Assembly (NCBI RefSeq): GCF_035222275.1
Contig: NW_026946360.1
Location: 310,001 to 374,000, forward strand
Direction: 5' to 3'
DNA from: Podospora bellae-mahoneyi
Lineage: Eukaryota; Ascomycota; Sordariomycetes; Sordariales; Podosporaceae
DNA: 64,000 nucleotides
The position numbers were made by a program, and so were the translations under genes. The notes under the pieces are model-generated. The model was not told the origin of the DNA. It made no database searches and worked only from the letters and a program-made list of their open reading frames with translations. This document shows, piece after piece, positions 10,538-20,903 of this stretch (the stretch's first letter is position 1; the number at the start of each line of letters is the position of its first letter).

Positions 10538-11405
10538 ATGCCTTTTCCTGTGAGTGCCCCAGTGCTCGCCCAACCAATTCGCACACGTCTAGCCCACAGC
10601 AGGGCTTTTCCAGCAAGCCCAGACAAACCTAAGCATCTTTGCTAACGACGTCATGTTCAAGACTCCCGTTCGCCGTGCGGCCTACCCCGAGTACAAGAGC
10701 CCCTATGGCCCTAAGTAAGCCCCGACCGATACCAGCCTCTCCCCTCGATGTTCAGACCCTCCCGACAGTAATCATACATTGGAGGACGCCCGACCAGCCA
10801 TGCCGAAGAAGCGAAGATTTATCTGCGTCAGATCAGGCGCTGACTCTATGTTCCCAGGTACCAATTCCAGCCTCATGTTGGCACCATCACCGCCAAGACT
10901 GTGACCAACCTGTAAGTCGCAAATAATTATAGGAGGCTTCGCTGGAGGGGGGACGGTGGTTTAGAGGGCGATTTGGAAGGATACGATTGGATGGGCGGTG
11001 ATGTTTGGCTTCTCCCTTAAAGTTCAAGAAGAGATCATGGACTTATGGTAGCAGATTTTTTTTGGTTGGAGATATTGTCTTGTTGGACAGGAGATCAGAT
11101 GCTGAGCAAAATGATACTAACCCGTTACAGTGGTGTCAAGGCCGGCGTTTTCGGCGGCGTTGCCCTGTTCACTGTCATCTTCTTCACCTCCGGCGTTCCC
11201 AAGGTCTACAACGATGTTCTCGGCGTACGTTCCCACCCCTTCAACAGACGTCTTGTACCACTACTTACTAACGGGCACAGAACATCCCTGTCGTTGGTGC
11301 TTCTCTCCAAAACTTCTTCACCAAGAAGGTCCACCCCGCCGACAACGTGAGTTACCTGATTCCCTGGTGACCTTTTCATGTTTCTGACCTTTCTAGCCGT
11401 TCTAA
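10538..11405 (+). CDS. QCR10: Cytochrome bc1 complex subunit 10
   Basis: Six small exons: 10538-10549, 10662-10714, 10858-10911, 11131-11224, 11281-11346 and 11397-11405 (95 aa). All five introns have GT-AG ends and keep frame. The protein has a short basic N-terminus (TPVRRAAYPEYKSPYGPKY), one membrane span (GGVALFTVIFFTSGVPKVY), then NIPVVGASLQNFF and a terminal HPADNPF. Span, spacing and the ending resemble yeast Qcr10 (GWPKFQD, IPLLGPTL, PPEDKPN), a small accessory subunit of respiratory complex III in the inner mitochondrial membrane. The first exon is 12 nt and the last 9 nt including the stop, so automated annotation may miss this gene. Identity rests on remembered family similarity. 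Confidence 0.85.
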
Positions 11406-11758
11406 ATCAATTTTTGGGATCGTATGACGGGCTGTGGTTTTTGGCGCTGGGGGTAGTGGGTTTAATGGGCATTTTGACGCCGCCTCCTGTGATTTCGAGG
11501 CTTGTAAAAATGAAAAAATTCTATAGACATCATTCAACAAAAATTCCCAGGCTCAAATATCTATCCCTACGAACTCGAAGATAGGGATCTGTTTTCTACC
11601 GTGAAGTGAGTCTCTGGTGCATCTCACTCTCACTCTTCAACGCACGGACCCTGTGGGCCAGGGGACAGTTGTAAGATGGCCAAAAGAGAGGCTTCTAATT
11701 TCTCTACACATCAACCCTTGAACAAGCACATGCTCGCAGCAAACACTTTGTCGATGTC
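11406..11758. other. Intergenic, QCR10 3' flank and ALG10 promoter
   Basis: 353 bp. No gene or clear promoter element seen. Confidence 0.4.
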
Positions 11759-13835
11759 ATGGTTGGCTCTTTACAAGATCTACTTCTGGCTTTTGTCAAT
11801 GATGCGCAGAGAAATCTGAAGGATGCCTTCGATATTTGGGCTCAGAGCTTACGCGCCCAAGCTCTGATGACAGCCATTCTTACATCAATGTTTCTAGCAT
11901 GGCTCATCTGCCCACCAGTAAGGACTTCAGCATCGCCTTCACAAATAACAAAATCGCCATGGGTCTCATATGCTCTCGTCAGCACTTCATTATTTCTGCT
12001 CAGCCTATCTGGCGGAGCTTGGACGCTCCTGGTCAACCGCTATGTTCCAGAACCGTATCTTGTAAGTCGGTTTAGCCAGCCCCTGATGATTTAGGGTGCT
12101 AACGTGTCATAGGACGAGTTCTTCCATATACCCCAAGCACAAGTATACTGCGAAGGGAGATACCGGCAGTGGGATGACAAGATCACTACCCCTCCCGGCC
12201 TGTACGGTTTTTACCTATTGCCCCTTTTCCTCATTTCATGCCCGCTAATTCCGAGGTGACTATCAGTTACCTCTTTTCCGTGGTATACAACAAGATAACA
12301 ATGCTCACATGTGAAACCTCGACCTTGCGTTTCCACAATCTCTCGGTTGTTCTAGTAACTGTTGCTGCTGCAGCGCAATGCCGCAATCTGATCGAAAGGA
12401 GGCAGGCTGAGCGGGTCGGCAAGGTTGCTTCAAGAAACCTGTCCCTATACTCGTTTCACACGGCCATCAACACCGCCTTGATGCCAGTTGTCTTTTTCTT
12501 CTCGGGTCTCTACTACACTGATCCCCTGTCGACCTTGGCGGTGCTTCTCTCTTACCGACACCATCTGCAACGAGTCGGGCCGGAGCGACCAGGTCTTTTG
12601 AGTGATGTGTGGACTGTCATCCTGGGTGTGGCTGCCCTCTTCATGCGCCAGACCAATGTCTTCTGGGTTGTCGTCTATATGGGCGGCTTGGAGGCTGTTT
12701 ACACTCTGCGGTCTGTCAAGCCAGGTGCTCAAGAGTTTCTCACTACACTTCATGACCCGCCACTGAGCAACTCAGGGCCTGATGGTGAGTTATCTTGTCA
12801 GTACGTTGATGCGGTTATGCATAGGCTGACTTTTTAGACTGGTTCTTTTGTCTCCTCACCATTGCTGTGATTGCTCTCTGCAACCCGGTCAAGGTCCTGC
12901 GCCAGATATGGCCTCACCTCACTATTCTCGGTCTATTCGCTGGCTTTGTAGCCTGGAACGAAGGCGTTGTCCTTGGTGGGTTCACCTTTGCTTTGTTCTT
13001 CTCACGGGCCGCTACTAACGTTGCTTCAGGGGATAAATCTAATCACATCGCAACCATTCACCTCGCTCAGATGCTCTACATCTGGCCTTTCTTCGCCTTC
13101 TTTTCCCTGCCCCTATTCGCCCCTTCCGTTCTTGGGTTCATCACACGCCCTCTGCAAACTATCCACTCGCTCATTCTCCGCCCCAACGCCCTGTTCACCA
13201 TCCCCTGGGCCCTCCTCACCGCCCTCCTATCCGCAGCAGTAGTCAGGTACAACACCATCATCCACCCCTTCACCCTCGCAGACAACAGGCACTACATGTT
13301 CTACATCTTCCGGTACACCATCCTCCGCTCCCCGCTCATCCGCCTCCTGCTGGTGATCCCCTACACCGTAGCAAGATGGCTGGTATGGGGAAGCCTGTCT
13401 ACCACCACCCCATCAACAACCCAGCCCTCGGGGCCAAAACCACGGACTGCTCCCGCCCAGCCAAAGGCAGCTCCTGAGAGCGATGGGCAATTGACCCTGC
13501 TCGACTCCCCCTCTTCAGTCTCAGACACCACCCCCACCACATCAACGGCCATCCTCTGGCTTCTGACCACCGCCCTCTCTCTGGTTACCGCCCCACTAGT
13601 TGAACCCAGATATTTTATTCTGCCCTGGGTATTCTACCGGCTGTTAGTCCCTTCCTGGTCTTTTGCCTCCGTTGGCATCGGCAAAAGGATCGATCTGCGG
13701 CTCGTTCTCGAGACGACCTGGTTTGTGGGTGTCAATGCGGTGACAATGTACCTGTTTCTGTTTAGGCCCTATGTATGGAAGGATAGCGAGGGGAATGTAC
13801 TCGATTCGGGGAGATTGCAGAGGTTTATGTGGTAG
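11759..13835 (+). CDS. ALG10: Dol-P-Glc alpha-1,2-glucosyltransferase (Alg10/Die2)
   Basis: Five exons: 11759-12061, 12113-12201, 12267-12784, 12838-12975 and 13030-13835 (617 aa). Introns are 51-65 bp with clear branch sites. The enzyme adds the last, third glucose to the lipid-linked oligosaccharide in the ER membrane, which oligosaccharyltransferase recognises. Diagnostic is [20 protein letters not shown] in the lumenal loop after the first spans, then [11 protein letters not shown]. About ten hydrophobic spans follow, with family segments RQTNVFWVV and [20 protein letters not shown]. The C-terminus ends EPRYFILPW...RFMW. The fourth intron (12976-13029) is 54 bp and lacks an in-frame stop, so the unspliced reading frame stays open; it was assigned as an intron because it splits the conserved GDKSNH block and carries a CTAAC branch site. 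Confidence 0.93.
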
Positions 13836-14292
13836 AGGGGGTTGCAGCTATGGTTGCGGGTAGATTTGGGGACTGGCGTCGGCAGGTCGTAAACAACACT
13901 GGTTAAGTCTCTCTTTGATTGGTGGTAGTGATGCTGAGTGTGAAGAACACAACAACTTCATTGTATCTTTCTCCAAAATACTCCCATATGCAGACATCTA
14001 CCTGCTATCCTATTCTGTGGGCCTCGGCCTCCCAATATGTCCCATGCTACGCCAACTGTAGTTTCTTCCCTTTTTTTTGAGGCCTCTTATACCCGAGGCA
14101 GTCGCTCCACCCAGTCCTGTTCCTTGTTTGTAATGTAGTTATGTATATGTATAACTTCCCATGATTCCGTGACCGCCCATCAATGTTTACCTAATAACCC
14201 AATCATACAACCCAACGCCATGTCAATAAAAAAAGAATAATCCCAAAAAAAAATGCCATGTTTCAACCTCATGTCATGCTGTTGACTCAACA
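13836..14292. other. Convergent 3' flanks
   Basis: 457 bp after ALG10 and after the minus-strand unknown gene. A/T-rich in its second half, with poly-A runs near 14229-14252. No gene seen. Confidence 0.5.
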
Positions 14293-14763
14293 TCACAGGC
14301 TTAGCCTGTCCAACGAGAGCCTATCCCCACTCCGGACCCTTCGTATAACACCCAGTTTGAAGAACTTTTCTTCCCCTGTGGCGGTTCTTCCACCAATATA
14401 CAGCTTCTCTGTCCCTAGTGCATCTCGAAACCCTTCACTGCTGCTGTCGCTTCCTCGCCTTCTTCCTCCCGAGTGCGGAATGGGTATGCCAGCGGTATGG
14501 TGATGTCGTGGGGAGTGCAGTGGCAGCTGTCCAATCACCCCTGTTCGGGAGGCAGATGTTGACGTCGAAGGCGAAGTAGCCTGTGACTGCGCGGCCGTGG
14601 CCGAGGCGGATATCGATCGTGGCGTTGCGGTAGACGATGATCCTACTCCTGAGGAAGCCTGAGTGGTGTGCTTATTTGGTTGTTGTGCTGATAGGGCCGA
14701 GGGCGGCTGTTGACGGAATGCGGCAAAGAAGGTGGACAGGAAAAAGGGGCGTTGGGAAGACAT
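14293..14763 (-). CDS. Small unknown protein with a conserved-looking C-terminal block
   Basis: Single open frame of 156 aa. The first 80 residues are low-complexity Ser/Thr/Ala/Gln. The last 60 are different: a Gly/Ser/Arg-rich stretch (GGRRRGSDSSSEGFRDALG), then EKLYIGGRTATGEEKFFKLG and VIRRVRSGDRLSLDRLSL at the very end. The LSLDRLSL repeat and the aromatic/charged block look selected rather than random, and I believe similar C-termini occur in other Sordariomycetes, though I could not check. The N-terminus (SSQRPFFLSTFFAAFRQQPPS) is hydrophobic but not a clear signal peptide. No function can be assigned. The ATG at 14763 sits in a good context. Confidence 0.55.
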   Translation of the reverse strand: MSSQRPFFLSTFFAAFRQQPPSALSAQQPNKHTTQASSGVGSSSTATPRSISASATAAQSQATSPSTSTSASRTGVIGQLPLHSPRHHHTAGIPIPHSGGRRRGSDSSSEGFRDALGTEKLYIGGRTATGEEKFFKLGVIRRVRSGDRLSLDRLSL

Positions 14764-17700
14764 GGTGGTCGGCTATGCAGGGATGGAGAAGGGGGTGAGA
14801 AGACCCCTATCACTTGTTTTATCGCAGTCTTGGTGTTTGGTGTTGGCGTAGCTGGAGCGATGATAACCTATTCTTTCCTCGCACTCCCGAGTGGATTGAT
14901 TGTTTTACAGGTCTTCGGTCGAAATATGGGTCGCGGTCCTTCTTCTTGATGCTTGGACTCGCGCTCGGTCGAAGTCTAAATCCGTGCGGCGAGAAAATAC
15001 CGTCCCTGTCCGTCCTGTTGGGCTGTGAAGTCGCCCCTATCAATGACTGGCTTCGAATGCTTGACTCGTGGAAATGGCCAGTGGGCGCTCGGTCGTATCG
15101 GTACAGGGTGTGTAGGCAAGTCGCTGGACGAAGGACAGATAAATGTAAGGCGACGAATGAGTCGTAGGGTTCCTGCGCGAAAAAATCGAAAGTCGGTGAA
15201 GTGAAGTCGTGGGTGGTGGCACAAGATGTATGAAATCGCAGCCGCTTGTTCCCGTGCGCGGGATGTCGTTCTGACGTCGAGTCGACGCCCAAAAGATGGT
15301 GGACTGTGGCAGGGCTGCCCTTTGCTCGTGTTTCTTGGCGTTTGTTCCGCTTAGCTGTTCTCGGCCATTCCCGGGACTGGCGGACCAATGGAATGGCTGC
15401 CAATGCCGAGCTCAGAATCGCGGGGCAGGCAGTGGGCCTCAACGTGCTATCCACTGTGGGCCTGGCAATTGACCGCCTGTTGATTGGCTCAGAACGGCTA
15501 TCCTTTGTGCGGGGGAACCGGGGCACTGACAGCACAACTTCGGGCTTCTTAATTCCAGTGTACTTTGCAGGTGACAGCTCAGCGAGTTACCTGGTGATCT
15601 GGAAAGTAAATGCAGACCATGGGAGGGGTCGGGTGCCCCAAAAATGCAACAACATAAACAATTCTTGGATATCAGTCATGCCCGACTGGTGTGTCGAGCC
15701 GGTCGGCCGGCGGAGCTTCATCCTCATCTCCGACGTCCCAACCACCAACGACTCTGAGCTAGACGGGGGATGAAGCGATATATCAGTCATTTCCAAGAGA
15801 GTTCTCGATCTGATACTCAGCAGTCGATGACCACATTCTGCAGTTACTAAAAGGGCAATCCTGATTCCACCAGCACTACCACCAATCCCAGGCTATCTAA
15901 GGATCTCGGCACCTTGAACCCATGCAGTGTGGCAGCATTGGCAACCAAATTTTAACAAGATGTGTGAGAAGTGGAGGGCAAGTTGTGGTCTCCGTGAAAC
16001 TGAAAAGTCAATAACAAACGATTGTCGGTCAAGAATCCATCAAACCCAAGGGCAGCTTGATGCCCACGTGCTAGCCCTGGATACCTTGGCCGGTAAGGGC
16101 CAAGGCCGATATTGATAATACCTTCCTCTCTATTACTTGATAGCCGAAGTGTCCATTTGACTTGAACTCATGTGTTCAACATCAGTATCAACAACGACAC
16201 ATAATATCGGTCATGTTTGTCCCCCTTCTCGCTACCTATAATTATAAACCTCTCTCTTCACGCATCTCTAGTATCTTTGGATAGGCCCTATGTATGACGA
16301 CTGTGCACAAGACGTTGTATAGAGAGTGAAACCATCTTCGGCCGTACAAGGTCCCCAGACCAGCAGAGCTTTTCACGATACACCATAATGCTACACACAT
16401 CTCACAAGCCACATCCCTGAACAGTAATGTGACAACAAGATCACACCAATTGTGGTCATACTAAGAAACTTGTACAACCTAGAGCTATGACATCGAGAGC
16501 CGCAACAACTTTCATAAGCACACTCTGGACAAAATAACTACCACTGTAAGCTAGATAAAATGTATTATAATTGTTGACTTATGCCTTTTGAAAGAAAAAA
16601 TTGGCCTCGAGAAAGAACCAACAGACCTAAAACGATAATCAGAACGCCCATTAACTACCTTCCGAGGCCTCTTACTTACCTGTTGGGGCGTCTTCCAGAC
16701 ACTATTCCGTTGACTTACTTTTGCGGTGCCAAGTACTTTGTCCACAACGTGATAAGGTACCTTACCTGATGGGCGAAATTTGAAGTACCCCAGTCATCTC
16801 ACCCAGGCACTTTGAGCAGAGATCATTAGCCCCTGACATATGTCTGAGTGAATCCCGAAAGCTGTCTGTATCTCCAACCTGAAAAAGTACCTTGCAACAA
16901 CATGTAGCTAACAAGTATAGAATGACCTCGCTGGATACTATCTGCCTAGGTCTGTGGATTTTGCGGGATAGGCCTGGACATAAGAAAACAGCCAAGAAGG
17001 TCTAAGAGGTGTCAAGGGATAATTGAACGTTCTGAAACTATCTCCTGGGGCTTGTGTTTGGTGTTTGGTGTAGCGATGTGTCATTCTGGTCTGGACATGT
17101 GATGGTATGACCTACTTAGGAGTCTATTGTGCTTCGTAACTCCCAGATGCGCCCTCTCTGTGTGTGGTACAATGTAAAGCACTGCCCAGTCCTCGGGTTT
17201 TTAGTCATCTATTTTCAGACAAGTCAGGTATCGGCCACATCCTGCAACAGTATTCTGTCTGGTCTTTCTGTGTGGCGTGCGCCAGCATGAGCCTCGCCGT
17301 AGACATTCAGGCATCAAGTTGATACAACACAGGCCAAGGCTATGGTCAACGGTGCCGTGTTGCAGGGCTGGTTCTGAGCTTCAGGTTGAAACTCTACGAC
17401 ACCAGGCGTCCAGGACCGGAAGCACGAGGCTGCCATGGTCTGAGCAGGCAGGTGGGTAAGGTGATGAGATCCATTTTCAGTATAAGAGAGGCCAGCACCG
17501 TCCTCCTCATCAGCATTGAAATCTGTCTCTATCATCAACTCAAATATCGATATCAACAATCCACTCCTTCACAGGACTTCTGGCAAGTCCAAAAAACATT
17601 CTCTTCATTTCATCATCTCCACTTTCGGGAAGCACTCCTTTTCAAACAGTCTTGAAATTCAACCTCTGGAAGGTTTGTTTGCTTCACGTTCTCTTTTGAA

Positions 17701-17844
17701 TCCTTAATCGGCTTCTGGCAAGCCTCGAACACTCCCTCCAACATCTGTCTCAACCTACCTTACATTTCCTCAGCCGTCTCTCTCAGGTTGACCTTCTCGA
17801 AGAGCCCCGGTCAAGCAAAATTCAATCTAACAGACCTATTGAAA
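14764..17844. other. Gene-poor stretch, 3.1 kb
   Basis: No convincing gene. The first kilobase is GC-balanced with chance open frames (for example 15246-15773 plus and 14819-15535 minus). From about 16130 to 16800 it becomes A/T-rich and contains a perfect 10-bp palindrome, AAGGTACCTT, at 16754-16763. The last 350 bp are C/T-rich and lead into the secreted-protein gene, probably its 5' UTR and promoter. No terminal repeats or transposase-like frames were seen. Confidence 0.5.
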
Positions 17845-18402
17845 ATGAAGCACACCATTGCCCTCATTTCCCTTATCGGTCCAGCCAGCGCTGCTCGTCT
17901 CCCCAAGCCAACATCCGAAACAGCCATTTCACACAGCAATAAGAACAACAAGATTGGCGCTTCTTTTGGTAACGTAGCCGGAGGCGTAGCCAGCGGTGGA
18001 ATTCTCCTCGTTATCGAGCATCTTCTCAACCAGGCCAATGAAGAAGAGATCCAGCCAGCTGTAAACGCTGCGCAAGCCCCTCAAAAGCGAAGTGTACGGC
18101 GGAGAATCCGATTCAACCGCAAGCGCCCATCTCCCCGTCCGGATTCTGCCCCAGATTCTCCAAAGGTCGATAACGCAGCTAAAGTTGACAGGACAGAAAA
18201 GGTTGACGACACAGCAGAGGTTGACGACAGAGGCGGAAAGACTGACGGGTTCGCCAAAGAAGTGGCAAAGGGTGTTCTTAGTAATGAGGTTGTGAACCGC
18301 ATCGAGGATGTAGTCGACGTCGTCAAGGGCAAGATTTTCGGCCGTGGTGGTGAGGATGATGCTGTCGACAATACTCAGGAGGATTCCCCAGTGCAGAAAT
18401 GA
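17845..18402 (+). CDS. Small secreted protein with AGGVASGGILL motif
   Basis: Single exon, 185 aa. An N-terminal signal peptide (MKHTIALISLIGPASAA) is followed by a Gly/Ala-rich hydrophobic motif, FGNVAGGVASGGILLVIEHLL (about 50-70). A basic stretch (QKRSVRRRIRFNRKRPSPRP) comes next, then a short Lys/Asp-rich repeat region in which xKVDxxAKVDRTEKVDDTAEVDD repeats every 6-7 residues. The C-terminus is acidic. The KRSVRRR site could be cut by a Kex2-type protease. No known domain is recognised. A related, broken copy follows about 20 bp to 0.4 kb downstream. It could be a secreted effector or wall-associated protein, but this is not shown by the sequence. The Met at 17845 was chosen over the in-frame Met at 17788 because it places the signal peptide at the start. 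Confidence 0.65.
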   Translation: MKHTIALISLIGPASAARLPKPTSETAISHSNKNNKIGASFGNVAGGVASGGILLVIEHLLNQANEEEIQPAVNAAQAPQKRSVRRRIRFNRKRPSPRPDSAPDSPKVDNAAKVDRTEKVDDTAEVDDRGGKTDGFAKEVAKGVLSNEVVNRIEDVVDVVKGKIFGRGGEDDAVDNTQEDSPVQK

Positions 18403-18419
18403 GATCTTCTCTCTCCATC

Positions 18420-18829
18420 CGCTCTGTGTGAACTTCCTCCAAGACAAGGGTCTTATTCCGGACACGACTCTGGAGGACGACAACGGTGAAAATGCAGCGG
18501 ATAAGCTCGGCGCACGCAAGAGGAGCTCGGAGATGACGCCAATCGCAACCTGATTCGGGCGCGGGCTCCCCGTTTTGGTCGTACTGGTAGACTCTTCTCA
18601 TGATGGCCAGGTGGGTAAGGAGCTGTCTGGGGGCTCTTCTGTCGGCTCTTCCTCGGGAGGTTCTTCCATCGGCTCTGCCGCCGAAGGCTTTGCTGGTACT
18701 GTTGCAGGTGGTGTTGCCACTGGTGGTATACTTCTTGGATTAGAGAAGGCCATCAGCGAGGGAGATCAGGTCTCGGCAGCGACTGTTCCATTACCTGCAG
18801 AGCCCTCTGACGAAGCGGTTGCGGCATGA
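18420..18829 (+). pseudogene. Truncated, frame-shifted copy of the upstream secreted-protein gene
   Basis: Downstream of the intact gene lie protein-like segments in three successive frames: a charged piece ending GENAADKLGARKRSSE (to about 18530), then ANRNLIRARAPRFGRTGRLF (about 18540-18596), then ELSGGSSVGSSSGGSSIGSA and GFAGTVAGGVATGGILLGLEKAISEG (18600-18829). The last piece closely matches AGGVASGGILL in the upstream protein. There is no signal peptide and no consensus intron explains the frame changes, so at least two frameshifts are likely. The alternative, a spliced active gene with unusual introns, is less likely. Confidence 0.5.
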
Positions 18830-19130
18830 AAGACGCGAGGGGAGATGGTACCAATCCATAGGTAGTTACCGGAGCGGAAAACCAGGGGTAAAGGGATGGA
18901 TATATCATATCAGAGAACACTCGTTTCATTGCAAGACCCTTATTTGATTTTCTAGCCATTCATTCATGAATGGCAATAGAACCTAGAACGCGGCTTGTTG
19001 TTTTTATCGAGCAAAATGTAGGATTCCCAACAGGCGACTATGTTTCGCAACTCCCATCCACAAATTCACACTTCTTCCACAACTTGCTTCATACATCATC
19101 AATCACCCCAAAATATGCCGACAGCGAAAT

Positions 19131-20100
19131 TCAAACCCGTCCCTCCAGCAATCCCGCCAACACCTCCCTCAACTCCGTCTCCCCCCTCCGAATCTCTCCA
19201 CCCGGCGTCGGCTCCGGATTCAAAAACAAGATCCCCCCCTCCAAGAAGCTCTGGTTCATCTCCGTATACTCCCTCGCAACATGCTCAGAAAACATCTGCC
19301 GGTAATAATCCAACAGCCCCTCCGGAGGAATGACTCTCATATCCACCTCTTTCCCCAGCAACTCCTCAAAGATTTTCTTCACATCATTCGAGCTGTAGCT
19401 CTGGCCCTGAAGCTCAAAGATGTAAGGATTGCTCTTGGGGGGGGCAGTAGACAACAGCTCTTGAGCGCACGTCTTGCCAATGTCCCTCACGGCAATGTGC
19501 GGGAAGGGGAAATCGGCTGGGGAGATGGTAGAGTAGAAGAAGGGCTCGTCCGAGAGGAGATTGGGGAGTTCGGAGGCCCAGTTTTCCATGAACCAGCAGC
19601 AGCGGACAAAGACCTTTTGGATGGAGGCGGGCAGGGTGGAGATGGTGGTTTCAGCGGCGTGATTTGCTTTTAATTCACCCTGGTCACATTTTGCGTTAGC
19701 ATTCTATGAACGGGAAGGGAAAGGGTAATATTACGGTTCCAGAGGAGTACTGGGCCCCCATTGTGCTCATCAGGACGATCTTCTTGATGGTCGAGGATTT
19801 GAGGATGGCGGTTTTCAAGTTCTCGGTTTGTCGTTTGGCGTGCTCAAAGACATCGGCATCGGTATACGTGTTAGGGGTTGTGTGGAAAAGCAGGTCGCTG
19901 GGAGGAAGTTCGAGGGAAGGGTCGTCAATGTCACCTTGGAGGGCTGTAAATTGGTGGTGGGACAGTAAATCTTCCGGGACCTTGGATAAGTCGCGGTATA
20001 TGCCGTGTATCTTGACCGAGGGATCAGAAAGAGAGAGCAGAGCCCGAATGGTGGCGAGGGAGGTCTTGCAAGAGGCGGGGATGATGGTAATGGTCGGCAT
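19131..20100 (-). CDS. NmrA-like / atypical SDR NAD(P)-binding protein
   Basis: Two exons, 20100-19735 and 19679-19131, with a 55-bp intron containing GCTAAC (304 aa). The start MPTITIIPASCKTSLATIRAL is a beta-strand/loop/helix as in Rossmann folds, followed by VKIHGIYRDL, LQGDIDDPSL and KKIVLMSTMGAQYSSG. This is the order of NmrA-like and quinone-oxidoreductase-like SDR proteins. The second half has FMENWASELPNL, FPHIAVRDIGKTCAQELL and a substrate-side helical end. The usual GxxGxxG nucleotide loop is replaced by PASCKTS, so it may bind the cofactor weakly or act as a sensor, as NmrA does. Substrate or partner unknown. Confidence 0.8.
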
Positions 20101-20903
20101 TTTGATTACCTGAACGTTGTTGTTGGTGCTCGTGTTGGTGAGTGGATGGTAAAAGTGCTGCTGTTGTAGTCCTCATCGTGGACAGAGCGGATGGACCTCT
20201 ATTACTACTGATCAATGAGATCTTTATATATGTGTGGTTCATGAATATATTCCACCTTCTCAGCCGTGGCTTTCCCGATTCGTCAACGCCGACGTCAATG
20301 TCGACGTACGCGTACATTGCCAAGATCTCTTCATCTTTGTCGCTGGTGCCTACCAGATCGCAATCTCGCCCAAGAATCGTTGCTATTGACGCCTCGCCGG
20401 CCTGTAGTCGTCACGGAATGCGATGTTGAAGCCAATCGACTTGATAGTGTTTTATAATCAACATTTATTTAGCGGTGTATAGTAAGCAGACTTGTGTAAG
20501 CAGCGTCACAATTAGCGGATGCCAAGCAGCAGCGCCTTCTTTCAGCCCTGAGGCTGCCAGTCCAGACTATGCCGCCCTTCGTATTCCAAGGCCCAGCCCT
20601 GCAACTGGAACCCGTCACCAGAGTCGGTACCACCACGCAAAGCTGGCGTAGGTATCGGTGTCGGAGGCCGCGGGTTCCAGCATGCGTGACCATGCGCGTC
20701 CCGACCGCTTCACTGAATCAATGAGGGTTCAGCCTCTGTTCAGAAAACGGGTGATTTCCCCAGCTCCATCCGTTTTAGCAACCCATGTAGAGTCAAAAGA
20801 CCTCCTTTCCTCTTGTTGAACCCATATACACGGAGTGAGTATGTACAGAAACAGTTTGCCCTCGCAGTAATGTTGAATTTCGTCCCATTGTGATTTCCCG
20901 GAA
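20101..20903. other. Intergenic, NmrA-like gene upstream region and FOL gene 3' flank
   Basis: 803 bp. No coding-like frame. The first 120 bp upstream of the NmrA-like start probably hold its promoter. Confidence 0.45.

Noticed and set aside
15246-15773. 175-codon open frame, plus strand
   Set aside because: Random-looking translation without motif or intron-linked partner; overlaps opposite-strand frames of similar length.
16754-16763. Palindrome AAGGTACCTT as a transposon end
   Set aside because: No second copy, target duplication or transposase-like frame nearby.
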